From NCBI RefSeq assembly GCF_030463565.1, contig NC_134652.1, positions 20,375,397-20,439,396 of the forward strand: 64,000 nucleotides of DNA, read 5' to 3'. The notes beneath the pieces are model-generated. The model was given only the letters and a program-made list of their open reading frames with translations. It made no database searches and was not told the DNA's origin. This DNA is from Pelecanus crispus. Taxonomy: Eukaryota; Chordata; Aves; Pelecaniformes; Pelecanidae. The translations under genes and the position numbers were made by a program. Shown here piece by piece: positions 1-14,400 of this stretch (its first letter is position 1; every line of letters begins with the position of its first letter).

Positions 1-904
1 CAAAATCCATCAATATACATGTTCTTCATCCGCTGTGAGCTGATGTATTTTTCCCACTAGGTCTGAGAGTAAGAAATAAGAACTAAGCATATAACTGTAG
101 GGAGTTTATAAGTCAAAAAATACGATGATAGCAGTGGAAAGTAAATAGATACTCTTTCCCTCCCAAGCATTTTAGCAGAAAAGTTCAATTGTATGCTTTA
201 CCCTGCTATGCCAAACAGCTTTCTTGGTAACTGCACCTTCCTGCTAGCTTCAGTGAAGTTGTGAAGAAATCTATAACGTGCATTTTGTGACAGCTGTATT
301 CACTTTGTTAGAAGAACTGAATAAAAACTTTCTCAATACAAGCATCTAAATTTGACTTGGCAGTAATTGGTCCTTTCGGACACCTGGAAAGCTGATGGGT
401 GTGTGTTATCTACAAAGCACTCACAGCCGAACAAAGCAAGTAATGGGGCTTTATTTATTTCCCAGTGCAGTTATTACAAATCTTGATTATTTAATGTAGA
501 TGTAGCACTTGTTAAGCTTCTAGCTGGCTGTGGCAAGGAGAGGAATTTAGAAGCTCGTTTTGCTTGTTGCAATACGCACGATCAAAGGTGTAAAATCCAG
601 TGTTGTGTAAGGGTTTTGTAATAATTATGCTGTTACAGCTGTGTACTTACACTACTTCTGCCTTTCAGCGTAAAAATTCCTGACAGCAGCATAGAAAAAA
701 CTTAATATAGGATCCAAAGCAAGGTTTGGACTCAAGTCACGCAAAGGTAAGTGGTGTTTACTCTACCTTTTCCAGTGCCCTCCAGGGAAGAACAGCATTT
801 TCATTCCAGAATGAGAATGAGAATTCCAGAATGAGATTATTAGGAATGGATGTGTGGCACTTCTGGTGATTGTCCAGCAATATGTGAGGTAGCTCATGAT
901 AGTG

Positions 905-1035
905 CATATATATCCATTTTAGATAGATATAAAAATATATAAAAATAATTTTAATATATATAAAAATAAAGCCCCCTTGCTTGTTTTGTTTGTGTGTATA
1001 TGTGTGTGTGTGTATATATATATATATAAAAAAAA
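905..1035. repeat. AT-rich tract and (TG)n/(TA)n microsatellite
   Basis: Alternating A/T sequence (905-967) is followed by a TGTG/TATA dinucleotide tract at 991-1028. The open frames across it are low-complexity artefacts rich in Ile, Tyr and Thr-His. Confidence 0.85.
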
Positions 1036-2490
1036 CCCTGTGGTATATAAGCCATGGTGTAAGAAAGCTGGAGATGACAACAAACCAGAGTCGTGGCTGG
1101 TGGTTTGACAGGCAAACTTCTCCACAAAGGACTGAGAGGGAGCACTGATGGGGAGATGTGGGCATGCATGCTCAATCTCAGGAGCAACTTAAGGGTTTTT
1201 CCCCTAGTCAGGGTGTGCTGACAGAGAACAAGACAGCTGAATTGTGTGGTGGTGGTGATAGTGTGATTTTTTCACTCGTTTCAGAAGCAAACAACACTTA
1301 TGCAACTGCAGCATCTGTCAAGGTCTTCCAGTAATTTGTGGACTTGTAACACAACTCAGCAGAACTGGACAGGGCAGCAGAGGTCCCAAAGATATTAAGT
1401 CTCTCACATTTTATGAAAATCATTAGCTGGGCAGAGACAAGAGGTATTTACATAATTTTATTTACCCATTTACAAAGAGGCAGGGAGGAACCAACGCTGG
1501 TTAGCTCTGTGTGAAAGCAGTCTGCCAGCCCCTGCACAGATGTGCAGCTCCGGAGTAATTGCAGCCTGTACAGTCTGTTCTTTAGCTAAAGGCCAAGCAA
1601 GATACAAGTGTGATGTTGCAGTGGGTGTGTGTGGGAGGTGAGCTTTGGGGACGCAGGAGAGGACTGAGGATTTTGTGGGACAGTATAGAAAACCTGGAGG
1701 TAGCTGGAGATACTGCTGCATCAGGGAGGACCTGACAGAGGTTCTGTGGTTTTTGTGGTCATAGTGTGTAACTCATAAAGACAGTAATTCACAGGAAACA
1801 AGGATTTACAACTCACAGGCAATTTCTTTGATTTGAATTATGACCCTCTTTCTTTCGTTGAAAAGGGTGAAGATAAATGTGACAAAACTGGGGAGCCAAC
1901 TCCTGATTCAAACTGAACAGTTCTGCAGAAAAGACCTAATGATGAGCTCAGCAGTGTCATGCTTCTTCACAAGAAGGTGAACTCCAGAGCTGTGACTCCT
2001 ACTTGCAAAAAGGGAGAGCAGCTCTTGCAAGAGGTGCTGGTCAGTGCTGTAGGAGAGGGAACAGTGGCAGGCTGACCACATGGAAATGAAAGTGGTGGGA
2101 AGCATGGAGTGAATTCTAGGAGGGTAGCTCGTATGACAGATATTCTGTGCATTCTAAACACCTATTTGTACTCATTTCTGGAAGTCTGTTTGATGTGTTA
2201 TAGTACCAGGAGCCTTTTATGACAGGAATCTTCTTATCTTTAGCTTTCATTGCTACAAGAGGACTGGCAGTTGGTAAAACTGTGCTGCTGTGCTTCTTAT
2301 TTTGGCTCTCACTGCATGCTAACCTATTTGAATTAGCTAACTCAAATAGTGTAATGCATTATAGATACAGTGCCCCTGAATGGTTTCAGGTATTTGCTGT
2401 TGGTCTTCAAAAAGTCTGATGTATTCACAGTAAGAATATGCTGCCTGAAGCGCAACCAGTGAGGCTTAATAACAAATATGGGTCTGATTT

Positions 2491-2534
2491 AAGAAAAGAG
2501 GAGGGGGAAAAAAAGAAGGGGGGAAAAAAAAAAG
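2491..2534. repeat. Uninterrupted polypurine tract
   Basis: Forty-four consecutive purines with alternating A and G runs (GAGGGGG, AAAAAAA, GAAGGGGGG, then ten A). Tracts of this kind can form triplex structures; nothing else is recognisable here. Confidence 0.7.
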
Positions 2535-4389
2535 CAGAGAAACAGTATGCCTAGGGATGCTCGACTTCTGAAACCACACCAAGGGTGGAACAAGACAGAA
2601 ACATCACCATAAAGATCAGTGGTAGTTTGAGTGGCTAAAAACACTAGGAGAGTTGCAGTTTACCTGACATTCACTGAGAAAGGTAGCTTCAACCTTGACT
2701 AAATAATCTTTGTCCTAAAACCAAGTTCCAAAGTCTATGGAAGTTAATGAAGGAAGGAATTCTGTGAACTTCAGAGCCCACATTATTTTAGGACTGATAA
2801 TTGTAGCCAATGAAGTTTTGCTATAGAGTGGCAGCAGTTCTAAGTGAAGGCATGGAAATGTTGTGATTTGATTGCATGAATATGTAATTTCCTGTTTTTT
2901 TAATCATCACAGTCCACCAAAAAATGTTTGCAGTATCATTATTGAAAACTTTTTTCTAGGTCAATCACTTCTCTTAATTTATCTAGTCTAGATGAATTTA
3001 AGACCCTAGATTGCATGATAGTAATGTAAAACATTATAAATTCTGGGAGTAGAGACATTAATCATGAAATGAAGTAGCCTTTTCTGAGAAGGAAGGTACT
3101 CCACATTAAGTGGAGATGAAATCACTATGAAAAATTTTCCTAGAAATTGCAAATTGCTTTTATTTGTCTCTAAAACCATAAGGTCTCTGAAAATTGGGTA
3201 GACTAGTCAGGAAGCTATGTGTAGATTCAGTTCACCTGGCTTTTTCTTCTTCTAAGTGACTGTCCGGTAGATGCAAACAGACTAGTCTGTCTCAAACTGT
3301 GTACTCTGGCCTCCAGTTTCTTTTCCTGTAGCAATACACGCTGTCCTCTCCCTTCCACACCTGATCTTACAAATATCTGTGAATCCCACACCCTAGCAAA
3401 ACCAGCCGTAGCCTCACCAGCTCAGCTATCCCCCCGGTTCTGCATCTCCACCTCCAGAAAGCCTCCTTATGCAGGGTAGTTCTGGCTCTTTCACCATACT
3501 TCCGTTCTCCTGTTCCTATGTGGCTTAGTACATCCCTGCACCTGTCAGTGAGAACAAGCCCTGGGGCACATCTGAAAATGAAACCACTCCAGCTTTTTTT
3601 CTTTTCTTTTCTTTTTTTTCTTAATTTAGTTTCTCTTTAGCAGTTTGCTGTCAGCTTAAGCAAGTGACAGCTGGCTAAAACATCGTGTTACCAGATCCAG
3701 AAACGCTTCCTCTTTTGGAGATCAGCTGAAAAGAGCGGCGCTTACTTTGCTTGAGCAATACCCTGAAAGCATTCCCACTCACCCGCGGGTATTGCATTGA
3801 TCTGAGTTGTGTCATGCCAGCTGATGTAAGTTATTTTGGATCTGGAATAGGAAGAATGAAAAAACCACGCCTGAGTGGGCCCTGATTCTTTCTCCCAGGT
3901 AGAAGCTTGGTTTTGGCTTGCAGCACATCACGATGAAGATTAAACCTCCCCTCTGAAAAAAAGGAAGTGCTGATGAAGACTTGAGGAATGTTTCCTATGA
4001 GCCGAAACTAACATCTGAATCTGGAACGGGGCGGGGGAAAAAAAGCTTAGTCAAAAGTACGAGGATCTGAAATGTTTTCTGGGGTTTTCTCAACTTTGTA
4101 ACACGAAAGGGGAATAACAGTCTTTAAGGACAGAGAGAGTGGAATTTTTCTTGTGGTAAAGGGGGAGTTTCCTGTCCATGTGAAATCCTGTGCTAGACCT
4201 CAAGCAGCACTGTGAAGGTAGTGGAACAAAATCTGTGGAAATTACTAGTCTAAACACTGGCTAAGGTTAACTGTCTCTGTCTTTGCAGCAAGGACAACTG
4301 CTCTGTGTTGAATACTGATATTTTTGTACTTATAATTCTCATTCATCCTCTCTTTCTCTTGGGTGTTCTGTCCGTGTCATGTCCCCCTG

Positions 4390-4405
4390 CCCCCCCCCCC
4401 CCCCC
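4390..4405. repeat. Poly(C) run
   Basis: Sixteen consecutive C residues, a site where read length is often uncertain. Confidence 0.85.
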
Positions 4406-7400
4406 TTCTTTTACGTGATGATGTACCACTCTGCAATGCTAGTTTTGCCTCCAAAAGCTTTCTTAAGGGAACAAAAATTGAAAGACCATCAACAGTCAGA
4501 AGTGATGCTAGTTCACAAATCTTCTAATCACACACTGAGGACAATATGATAATGTGTGTCAAAGCCTTTCATGTATCAGGATTTTGGGAGTCTTATTTTT
4601 ATCCACTGTCAGCCTTGTTTAAAAAAAAGTCTCGCTCATGAATGTATACTTTATAAATGAATGGATAGGTTATAACTCTTTGGAACATTTTTCTGGAAAT
4701 TGGGATAATTAAGATTTTCTTGCACAACTGAAGAAAATTCCAAACTGTACTGAGCTGTCAAGTGAATGGACTTCATTTGACTGAAAATGTTCATTCCTGA
4801 TCCCTTAGGAAGTAATGAGCAACATAGATGCTAAATGTTAGTTGAATACATTCTGCATAGATTTATGATTGGTATTGCCTACATTTTACTTTACAAGATG
4901 CAGGCTGGTCACAGGTGGAATGGAAAGGGTGGATTCAACTTTGAAGAGGGTTGTGGGATGCTGATGATGTGATGGTCCAGAATTGTAATGAAGACTTTGT
5001 GATTTTTCTAGGATTTTGTAGGAAAACTAACCAGTCTGGATAAAAGATGGAGAAGAAAGAAACTCACAAATTGTCGCCTTCTAGTGATGGACCCGCTTTC
5101 TTTCTAGACAGTGAAGCTGCAGCTTGAGGACAAAATGTGCGTAGCATCCAGTTTGACCTCTTTTTCTAAGGATTGCAGAAACAGAGAGCCTGTCTCCCTG
5201 CTCCTTTCCTAGTCAGGTAAGCTGAGGTCTAAGAGAATAAAGCTGGCCAATACTGGGACATACCAGCTTAATGACGTGAAAATATTCTGCAAGAAATTAG
5301 AACTAGATAAATTACATTTATCTAATGTGAGAATTTAGGTAAATTACATTTATGTAAAACTCGTTCTGAAGTGAAAACAGAGATTTAACATTATGACCTC
5401 ATTGAGATGCAAAGCTCTAGCACTTCATTTCAAAGGTACTTGCTAAAAATGTCAGTTTGGGGTTTTTTTCCTCTCTTTGTTTCATCTTATCCCATCCTGC
5501 ACTGTTTTCCCATATCATCTCCACGTTGCTCCTAACGACCATTTCCACAGATCCTTACTCCTCTGCCCTCAAACTCTTGTTCTCCTCCTTAACATCTGCT
5601 GTTTCTAATCTCAAGCTTCCACGTCCTCCCAGAACACATAGCGTAGTGTAGCCATAAGTCATGGCAGCTCTGCAGCAGACAGCTTGATAGTAGCAGAGGA
5701 GCTTATAAGGGGGAGAGGTTCAAGGCTGAAACAGAGCACGGTGCTCTGGTGTCTCCACCTGCCTCTGCAGGGGCAGAACCTTGGTCTCCCTCCTCTGAGG
5801 GCCACACGGGGAGGGGTGCACAGATGTGCGGAGCTGTCTAGAAACAGCTGCATGCATCACAGAAAAATCAGAGCTTTCTGTGACTTGGAATTTTCTGTGA
5901 ATTGCCTCACTTGGAAAAACAGGCATTTGGAATCAAACCAACTGGGGTATTTTTCTTTCCATTTTTAGAAGGAAATTTACATTATCTATTTCATGGTATT
6001 TTAACATTATATATTAATCCAAAGTTATTAGCTTAATTTGGAAACAAAACTAAAAGCATTTAATTTTGAAAAATGGAAATTAATTGTATAGATGTGTTAC
6101 TATAAAAACTTTATTTTTAGCCCCAGCAAAAATAATATAAATTTCCTAGTTGCTTTTAGTAATCCAAATACGTATCTTCTCAGCAAATAAAAGTTTAGTT
6201 TTATTCTGAAAAAGATCACCTAGCTGATATGTGAGAATTTGATGCATGACATCATCTCTGGAGCATACGTTCTCGTATTTCAACTCTGACATCAAAAGAC
6301 AGTGTGTTTTCCTTTCTCTGTTTACATTGCTTTACTCTGGCTTATCTTTGTTGTATTGTATAGCAACCAGGAATGCACACAAGATATCTATTTTCCGCGT
6401 ATTATTATGTATATTTCATCTAATAACCTAGCTCTTCCTATTTGGGCTACTGACAGTGTGTATTGTGGTTTATCAGATATTTTAATCCTTTAATTTATTT
6501 GGATGGATGATTTGATGTCAGGAGGGAATGAAAAATGCAGCCTGTTTTGATGGTGCTGTGCACAATTTGTACATTGAATTTACATAAACCAGATGCTGAA
6601 AATAATGACATTCCTATCACTGGGCTCTCATTTTACTTGAGACTTATTCTGGGTTTGGGGATTATCTAGAAGCAAAGCCTGTAAATGCTGCTTCTGTTTT
6701 CTAACAGTGAGAGCAAAAACCTGCATCCCGCGACTCCTAAATGCAGTTGATCATTCTGCATTTTGCAGCTGAATCATCCCTGTGTGTTTATTTTACATAC
6801 ACTCTGAGGGGTTTTTTTACCCTAATTGCTTTGGGTTTTTTAAACCCAAGAATTATTTTGCTACATACAAAGCAATTTCATTCCTGCTTGCTTAATCTGT
6901 CCTGATTACATGTCTTCTAACTTGACAGGAGTCATAACCACGGGTGCTAGATCCAATACAAAGTATCACATATAATTCAGAATTGAAACTAATCATTAGT
7001 TCTTTACTGAAGAGGTCGCTAAAGCTTGTATGAGTTTGGTCTACAAAGCTCTTTTGTTGAACTCTGTTCTTTTCTGATGGCCAGTGTAATCTCTGTGTGT
7101 CGCACGAATGAGGGTGAGACTGAGCAAAGAAACTCCCTGTAACATGCTGGGCAGAGCTGGATTAAAGAGATGTACAGCCTCAGCCTGTTGGAAATGGGCT
7201 GAGGGGGAGGGTTGGCCTGTATTTCAAAGAACTTAAGTCACATAGAGTTCAGCAGCCTGGGACACTTCTTTCTGCAAAAAAGTGTGGTCAGAATCAGAGC
7301 TGAGGTTCCTAACGGTGCTCCACAACTTTTAAAGATGTTTTGAATGTGGGACTGAAGGAAGACAGTGTGTCCTGGCATCATTGTCTTTTATTTTCTTTAC

Positions 7401-7496
7401 AAACAAAACCAAAAAAATGCACCAAAAAACAAAAAAAAGGGGGAAAAAAAAGTGCCACCTGCTGTGAAGGAAGATTTAGTAGTTTTATAGAATACA

Positions 7497-8414
7497 ATCA
7501 TAGAATCATAGAATCGTTTAGGTTGGAAAAGACCTTTAAGATCATCCAGTCCAACCATTAACCCACACTACCAAGTCCACTCTAAACCAATCAAGGGTAG
7601 ACTAGACTAAACCATGTCCCGAAGTGCCACATCTACCCATTTTTTGAACACTTCCAGGGATGGTGACTCCACCACCTCTCTGGGCAGCCTGTTCCAATGC
7701 TTGACCACCCTTTCCGTAAAGAAATTTTTCCTAATTTCCAACCTAAACCTCCCCTGGTGCAGCTTAAGCCCATTTCCTCTTGTCCTATCGCTAACTACAT
7801 GGGAGAAGAGCCCAACACCCACCTCACTACAACCTCCTTTCAGGTAGTTGTAGAGAGCGATAAGGTCTCCCCTCAGCCTCCTCTTCTCCAGGCTAAACAA
7901 CCCCAGTTCCCTCAGCCGCTCCTCGTAAGGCCTGTGCTCCAGACCCTTCACCAGCTTCGTTGCCCTTCTCTGGACACGCTCCAGCACCTCAATGTCTTTC
8001 TTGTAGTGAGGGGCCCAAAACTGGACACAGTATTCCAGGTGCGGCCTCACCAGTGCCGAGTACAGGGGAACAATCACCTCCCTGCTCCTGCTGGCCACAC
8101 TATTCCTGATACAAGCCAGGATGCTGTTGGCCTTTTGGCCACCTGGGCACACTGCTGGCTCACGTTCAGCCGGCTGTCGACCAACACCCCCAGGTCCTTT
8201 TCGGCCAGGCAGCTTTCCAGCCACTCTTCCCCAAGCCTGTAGCGTTGCATGGGGTTGTTGTGACCCAAGTGCAGGACCCAGCACTTGGCTTTGTTAAACC
8301 TCATACAGCTGGCCTCAGCCCATCGGTCCAACCTGTCCAGAACCCTCTGCAGGGCCATCCTACCCTTCAGCAGATCGACACTCCCACCCAACTTGGTGTC
8401 ATCTGCAAGATGCT
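7497..8414 (-). mobile_element. CR1 LINE, 5'-truncated copy (3' part of ORF2 and tail)
   Basis: The minus strand encodes the C-terminal part of CR1 reverse transcriptase, including [34 protein letters not shown] and [20 protein letters not shown], in two overlapping frames that show at least one frameshift near 8100-8280. The 3' end has the CR1 terminal sequence and repeats of the ATTCTATG type (at 7497-7515 on the plus strand, reverse complement). It is 5'-truncated at about 8414, the usual state of CR1 copies. It is the least decayed CR1 in the window and so probably one of the younger ones. Confidence 0.93.
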
Positions 8415-11400
8415 ACCATTTTCCTTAGGGAGGAGGGAGAGAAAATCCTGATGGATTATTTTGATTGGGAAACCAGCTGAGCCATGGAGGATGTGGAGCT
8501 GAAGGAAATCATGAACAGGGAGTGGAACTGAGCATGTTGCAGAAGGGAAGGAGGCTGGAATAGCAGGGCTGTAGGATGTGATTTGTGGAGGAGGAGGAAG
8601 ATGGCTTAAGGTGAACTGCTGGATCACCAGTGAGGCCGGGGAGGAGGCTTGTAGCAGTTGGTTACAATTGCTTACTGCTAAATCATCTAAGATAACTTGT
8701 CATTATGACATGGACACCCACAAGAAGGAAAATGAAAGTAGACTGCAACAGTGAGTAATTTTTGAGTGCTCATAGAAACATTTTCTCACTTAGAGGCTAG
8801 AGATGTGTTCCTTACAAACTCAGTTTAATTAGAAACATTTCTCTCATATATTAAAAACTTAAAAGGGGATACTAAAAAATTGTCAAAGAAAATAGATCAG
8901 CACCATCATCTCACTTGTTCTCTCCACTAAAAATTGTAAGTTCCTTGCCACCATAAAACTCTAACTTAATATTTCTTGGAGAAAACTTTTGATACTTTTT
9001 AATCTTCATGTTATGAGAAATATGGCTTTTTATGGCTCCTCACTAATGTCTTGTTACATAAATCACTGTAAGACAACAGCAGATCTTTGATGGTACCTAG
9101 CATGAGGTCCAGCTCTGCCAGGTAACTTCCTGAAAGAAGCAGCAGAAGATTCCCATAAGGTTCCCAGTGTACTCTGCTTTCCAGGCAAGCTTAGAAATAT
9201 TGACAAGGAAAAATGACATATTACTGATAATCAGTATGAGATCAGTTATTGTCCAAATATCAGCTGACACTGGCTAATAACAAACATAGCAGCAGGACCA
9301 GGAAATTAACTGACTTTTGTTGGATCTGCTTATAACATTCCTGCTCATAGTCAAACAGTGATACAAGACATAAATTCCCAGACTTTTCTGGGGGAAAAAA
9401 AAAAATCCTACTGCTCCCGCTCCCTAACCAAGTCATTTGCGTCCTCACCCAAAATCCAACTCTCAACTCACTGTCTGTATACATTGATTTTTAAAATTTA
9501 TTTTATTTTATTTTTCAACAGATAGAACAGTAAATCCTAAGTGAATCAGTACATACCTGTGAAAGTGGATTAGTTCAGTCATCTTGTTTATGGGCTTCTG
9601 AAAATCCAGGTCAGAGTGTATTCAAATTCTGACTGATGTAATCAATTCTGGTGGCAGAAAGTCTAATAGAGCAAAGCTGTTTGTACTTGAATGTCAACTC
9701 AAATGCTTCCCATACCGAGGGTTTTGATGTCCTCCCCGCCCCCAGTTCCTCCAAGAGCAGCACAGATAATGAAGAAGTTTGGGACACAATGTCTTCATTG
9801 TGAAAATGACACTTGGCTCTTTGTCCTTATATTCTCACGCACAGATGAAGAAGCTGCTTGGCTTTTCAGCAGACGGTGAACTGCATCTGGCTGAAGATGC
9901 AGAGAAAGCAGAAGGGTGGAGGACAAATGTGTGTATATGGTGGAGGTATCCTCGATCCCTGCGATTATGGCACTAAGGGCATTCACATGGTGTGTTCGGC
10001 CTGGTTTAAGCCACCTTCTGTTTCTATTACTAGAAACATTTGGCTTCAGCTCAGGCCTGAAACCCATGAGCTGTCTGAGGTCAGCATGGAGACAAGAACT
10101 CCCCAAGGTCTATGGCTGCTCTTTGAAGCTAGCCCTGCTGTGAGCAGGAGGTTGGACTATGTGATCTCCAGGAGTCCCTGCCAGCCACAGAATTATGTGG
10201 TTTCCTCTGTTTCCAGATGGGCCTGAATCAGCCAGCTTAGTGATGGTCTATGCCAGGCACTACTGTTCCCTCAGGGAGACGGGTGGCTTCTGAATTTTCT
10301 CCAGTTCTCTGCTGCTCCGCGCCCCCCCCCAAGTATTTCTCACCCTTACCAGTGCTCAGTTCCAACTTTACAGTTGGAAGAGGAGCAATGAACCCCTCAC
10401 AAGTGCAGAGACTTCTACATTACTTTCTGCTAGCAGGTAGATGAACTTTTTTTTTAACCTTGATGATGTTGTTCACAGAGTTACAAAACTGGTGGGTGAT
10501 GTTTCACCAGAGGAGTCTTGACGCCCTTCTCCCTGCTCCCATTGCAATGTGATGCAGTGGCACCACTCTTCCTCCTGTTTGGTGATGTGGTTGAAGTTGG
10601 CTCTGCTGGTTGCCTTCCTCCAGCATCTGCTACAGGACTGCTGACCCTTTGAACTTGTTTGCAGCCTGTCAGCAGAGCATATGTAAGGCAGGGAGTGCAG
10701 TCATCTCAATAGGAGGGCACTTACTGGGAAGCTGTGAATCACTTTGTAGAGCTGCTGGCATGCTTTCCCTTCTTCACTGCAAGCGCCGGAGCTCCTGAGA
10801 CACCCACTCAGACAGGAAGGGGTCCTGCCAGCAGCCAGGGCATGTCAGTGCATCGGTCTGCTCCAAGTACCCAGCTGCCCGGGGAGCTTTGTCGTGGCTT
10901 TGGCTGCTCCCATGCGACAGAAAGGAGCGGGGCTGTGACAGCCTGGCGGGGCTGAGTGCTGGAGGGCTGGAAGGAGAGCAGCTAGCAATTGTATGTGAGA
11001 CCTGTGCTGTGCTGGAGGGGGATTTGGTGCTCACAGCCTGGCTCAAGAAGCCTGTCTCTGCCAGGCATGCTGTTACTGTTTGTTTATTATCATAGTGTCT
11101 AGGAACTGCACTTATGGTTGAAGACCTCTATTGTGACTGGAACTGTGTAAACATATGGTACCTACAACATCCTCCCTTCCCCTTCTCACACCCCCTCTGA
11201 TACAGTATATGCACTGAGTGTAAAGCATGGGATAACAGGAAGGTCCAAGCAGTTGGAAGGAGATAGGGAGGCAATTTTGGTCACCACTTTCATCTGTGTA
11301 CCATGGCAAAAGGAATTGTGTATCCTTGGAAAAGGACAGCAAAATGCTTTTGCTTTTGTTTAATGGGAACTCCTTACAAGTGTGAGTTTGTGCAAGAGGT

Positions 11401-14400
11401 GCCTTCCTGAGACAAACGGTGGTGATAAATAGGCTGACTGGCGCTGGGAGCTAATCTTTCTGTATAGATGTATAGATAGGGAGAAATTGGAAAGGCCTTG
11501 AAAGGGAAGATAAAGAGCTTCAATTTCATGTGGTGGCCAACAGTGGAAGGATGCGATGGAGAAAAGATGAGAGAGCTGATCTTTTCAGCTGCTTGCTAGG
11601 TGGATCGGAGCAGGACAAGACTGTGCTTGATAAGTCCGAAGAAAAGGATGTTGCAATACTCAACATGAGAACATGGATAGGATTTTTGGCTGGCTGTCTG
11701 GGGTAGGAAACATCTTAGACAGAAAGAACTGCTGTGATTTAGCTGTGGGCTGAACCTGAAGACTCAAAGAGAAACCAGTCTCCAAGTCTCTTCCCTTGGT
11801 TTTGCATAGACAAAAGACATAGCTTCAAATGAGGAGACAGGAAAATAAGAGGAATTAAAAGCTTTATTGAGGATGCAAATATAGTAACGTTCTTTTTGCT
11901 TTCTTGGAAACACTTTGCAACAGACATCTGAACTTTGTTACTCCTTTCACAATACCCTCTTCATTATTTTTGAGCCTAAACCAGCCATTTTGTGAGCTAC
12001 TTAGTGAGAGTTTCTTCTCTTTGTTGTCAAAAGCAGAACTCCATTAATTAATGTCCTTATTCTAGCTAATCTTACTGAAGCTGCCAGTTTGTAGTGTGGA
12101 AGCAAACACTTTCTCTGATGTGTAATGTTGTATGACTGATGAGTTGGAGTGTTTATGTAGGGTTAGCTGGGGAAGTGGTTGCTAGCTCTGAAAAGCACAT
12201 GGGGAAAAACAGGGGATTGATTTAGATTAAAAGTTAAGCATATCTGGATAAAAGTAAACAGTTGGATTGCAGCTCTTATTTTACAGGAGTTTTTTATAGC
12301 TTGCTGTTAAATAGTCTTGCCCATGCTCTGCATTACATTTCATTGGCACTCTAACGTGGCACATTCTTACAGGGTTTTGTTAGGAGCTTGCCTGTTAACT
12401 TGTTTCCCTTTTCCATTATGCGTTAACTCCCTTTTCAGTTTTATGTACGTTAGATTGTAGCTTGTCAACAAATTTCTGTCATCTTTCTAAGTTGTCTGGT
12501 AAAATTATGAGGCCGGATAACAACACTTAGAGGTAGAGATAAGAACTGGCTATCAGGGTGTGCCTTGTACAAAAAGGAAAAGGGGATGGAAGGAAGGTAT
12601 ACAAAAGGTCATATCTGCTGAAAATAGGTTGTGGTTAAAATACTGACTCATGGGAATATAGAAGATGACGAGGACTTAGTATATAGGTGGATTGAGCAGC
12701 CTAATCTTGTTACAAGTGTTTCAGTTTTTTTCACTGAGGATAAAGTGAAAAGCAGGGGGAAGAGATAAGCAGAGATCATGGAGCATGAGTCAAGAGTTTA
12801 GAGAAAGCAGTGGAAGTCATAAGATGGAGAGAGAGAGTTCTGAACTACACTGGAGCATCTGGTCCCCAGTAATGAACAGGAGCAAAATTAAATGTACTTT
12901 TGTGTACCCCAAAAATTCTGAAAAACGAGGTGTGGTGGTTGTTTGCAGCGCTGAGGTACCACTTGCAAGTCTAAAGAAGGTGGGTTTTTTAAGGATTGGT
13001 TTTACCATGTTTTATTTCCCTATGTTTGATCTGGACAAACATAACAAGACTGAAAGTGATTAGAGTGTAATGTACCTTAGGCTATTTGTAGTTTATCAGA
13101 TATCAGTCAAGGCTAAGAAGAATCAGTGCTGAATGATGCAATGACCCTCTCACTGTCTTCCTAGTGGGGCTCAGTTTCTTTTTAGCAAGGGTTTATCTTC
13201 ATCAGACACACCGCTGAGAAGATGATAGCTTTTCACGGATAAACATACTGTTACAGGAAACTGTGTCTGTTCTGCAGGAAACTTGGAGGGAATTCTCTTG
13301 CATTAAGCAGACTGCATCTCATGTATTGGAATACCCAGCATCATCTCCACCACATACGTCAGAGGGGAATACATCAATCCTTGGTTTTCATTTAGAGGCA
13401 ATTACTGTGGTTTTATTAAACATTTTAAAATATTTTTTCAGTGTTTTAGAACCTAAATGTTATATTTTAAGGTGCATTAGAAAATTCTAGAGTTCTGACA
13501 GATGGAAATGTAACTAGAGGCCTGTACTGCTGGGACGTTTACACTGCAATTTGCAAATTCCCCCATACGAGAAAATCCCTTTTGTGCCCCATGAGAAAGT
13601 CTGGCAATTGAAACGTGCTGGTGTAGTAGGTGGATCAGCTCATGAGCTAGCAGCACACGTGAGTTGTAGTGGCATAAAGCCAAAAACATCTACTCACCCA
13701 CAGGTGAGTTGAAACATTGTTTTCCCCTCATCTGGCATGCAGATGCCAGGCAGGCAATTAATTCCTCATGGCCCTGAATTCAGCAGCCATGGGAGGTGGC
13801 TCCCATCTCTGGACGACATGTGGGTTAGTCCAGTCACAATACAAGGAAGGACAATGACATGAGGAAATAAAATAAGGCAGCATGTTTCCTCCTTTCCTGT
13901 GCTGGAGACCAGAGCTCATCAGGGCAATGACATGGGCACACTTCAGGCAGTGCCATGGGCCATTCCCCTTGCCTGCCGCTTCTGAGTGGCTGGTAAGTAG
14001 GGAGAAACAGATCTCCTTCCGCGGCTGGGGATCCAGCTTCATTTAACCTTCTGAGTCTGAACCTGATTTCACAGTTGGAAATTTTTTACTGATTAGAATT
14101 AGACCCAGAGTGTATAATTTTTGCTTAATGATGATGTAGTCCCATTAAGTGCAAAGTACATAACAAAGGTTGAATTTTGATTGGATCAGATTTTTGAGAG
14201 GGTTCAGTTTCCATGCAGAACAATGCACAGAAATACAAAGCTACAAAATTATAAATGAGAAGCAGCTCACAATGGTAAAGGCTAACATTAAAGTATTAAA
14301 AAAAAATCAAAGTACATGTTTAGACATATTTAGACACATTTAACAAACACTGATACCTGAACAATTCACACAAGCCAGGTTGTAGGTAAAGCCATTTGCT

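Larger units (their letters stand above)
1..7496. other. Intergenic, no gene recognised
   Basis: No frame longer than 135 codons and none with recognisable homology; the longest cross low-complexity DNA. It contains the simple repeats listed separately, pyrimidine runs near 3593-3621, and small palindromes at 2324-2349, 5304-5324 and 6831-6849. Confidence 0.7.

Noticed and set aside
7697-8242. 181-codon plus-strand frame
   Set aside because: It is the antisense shadow of the CR1 reverse-transcriptase sequence.
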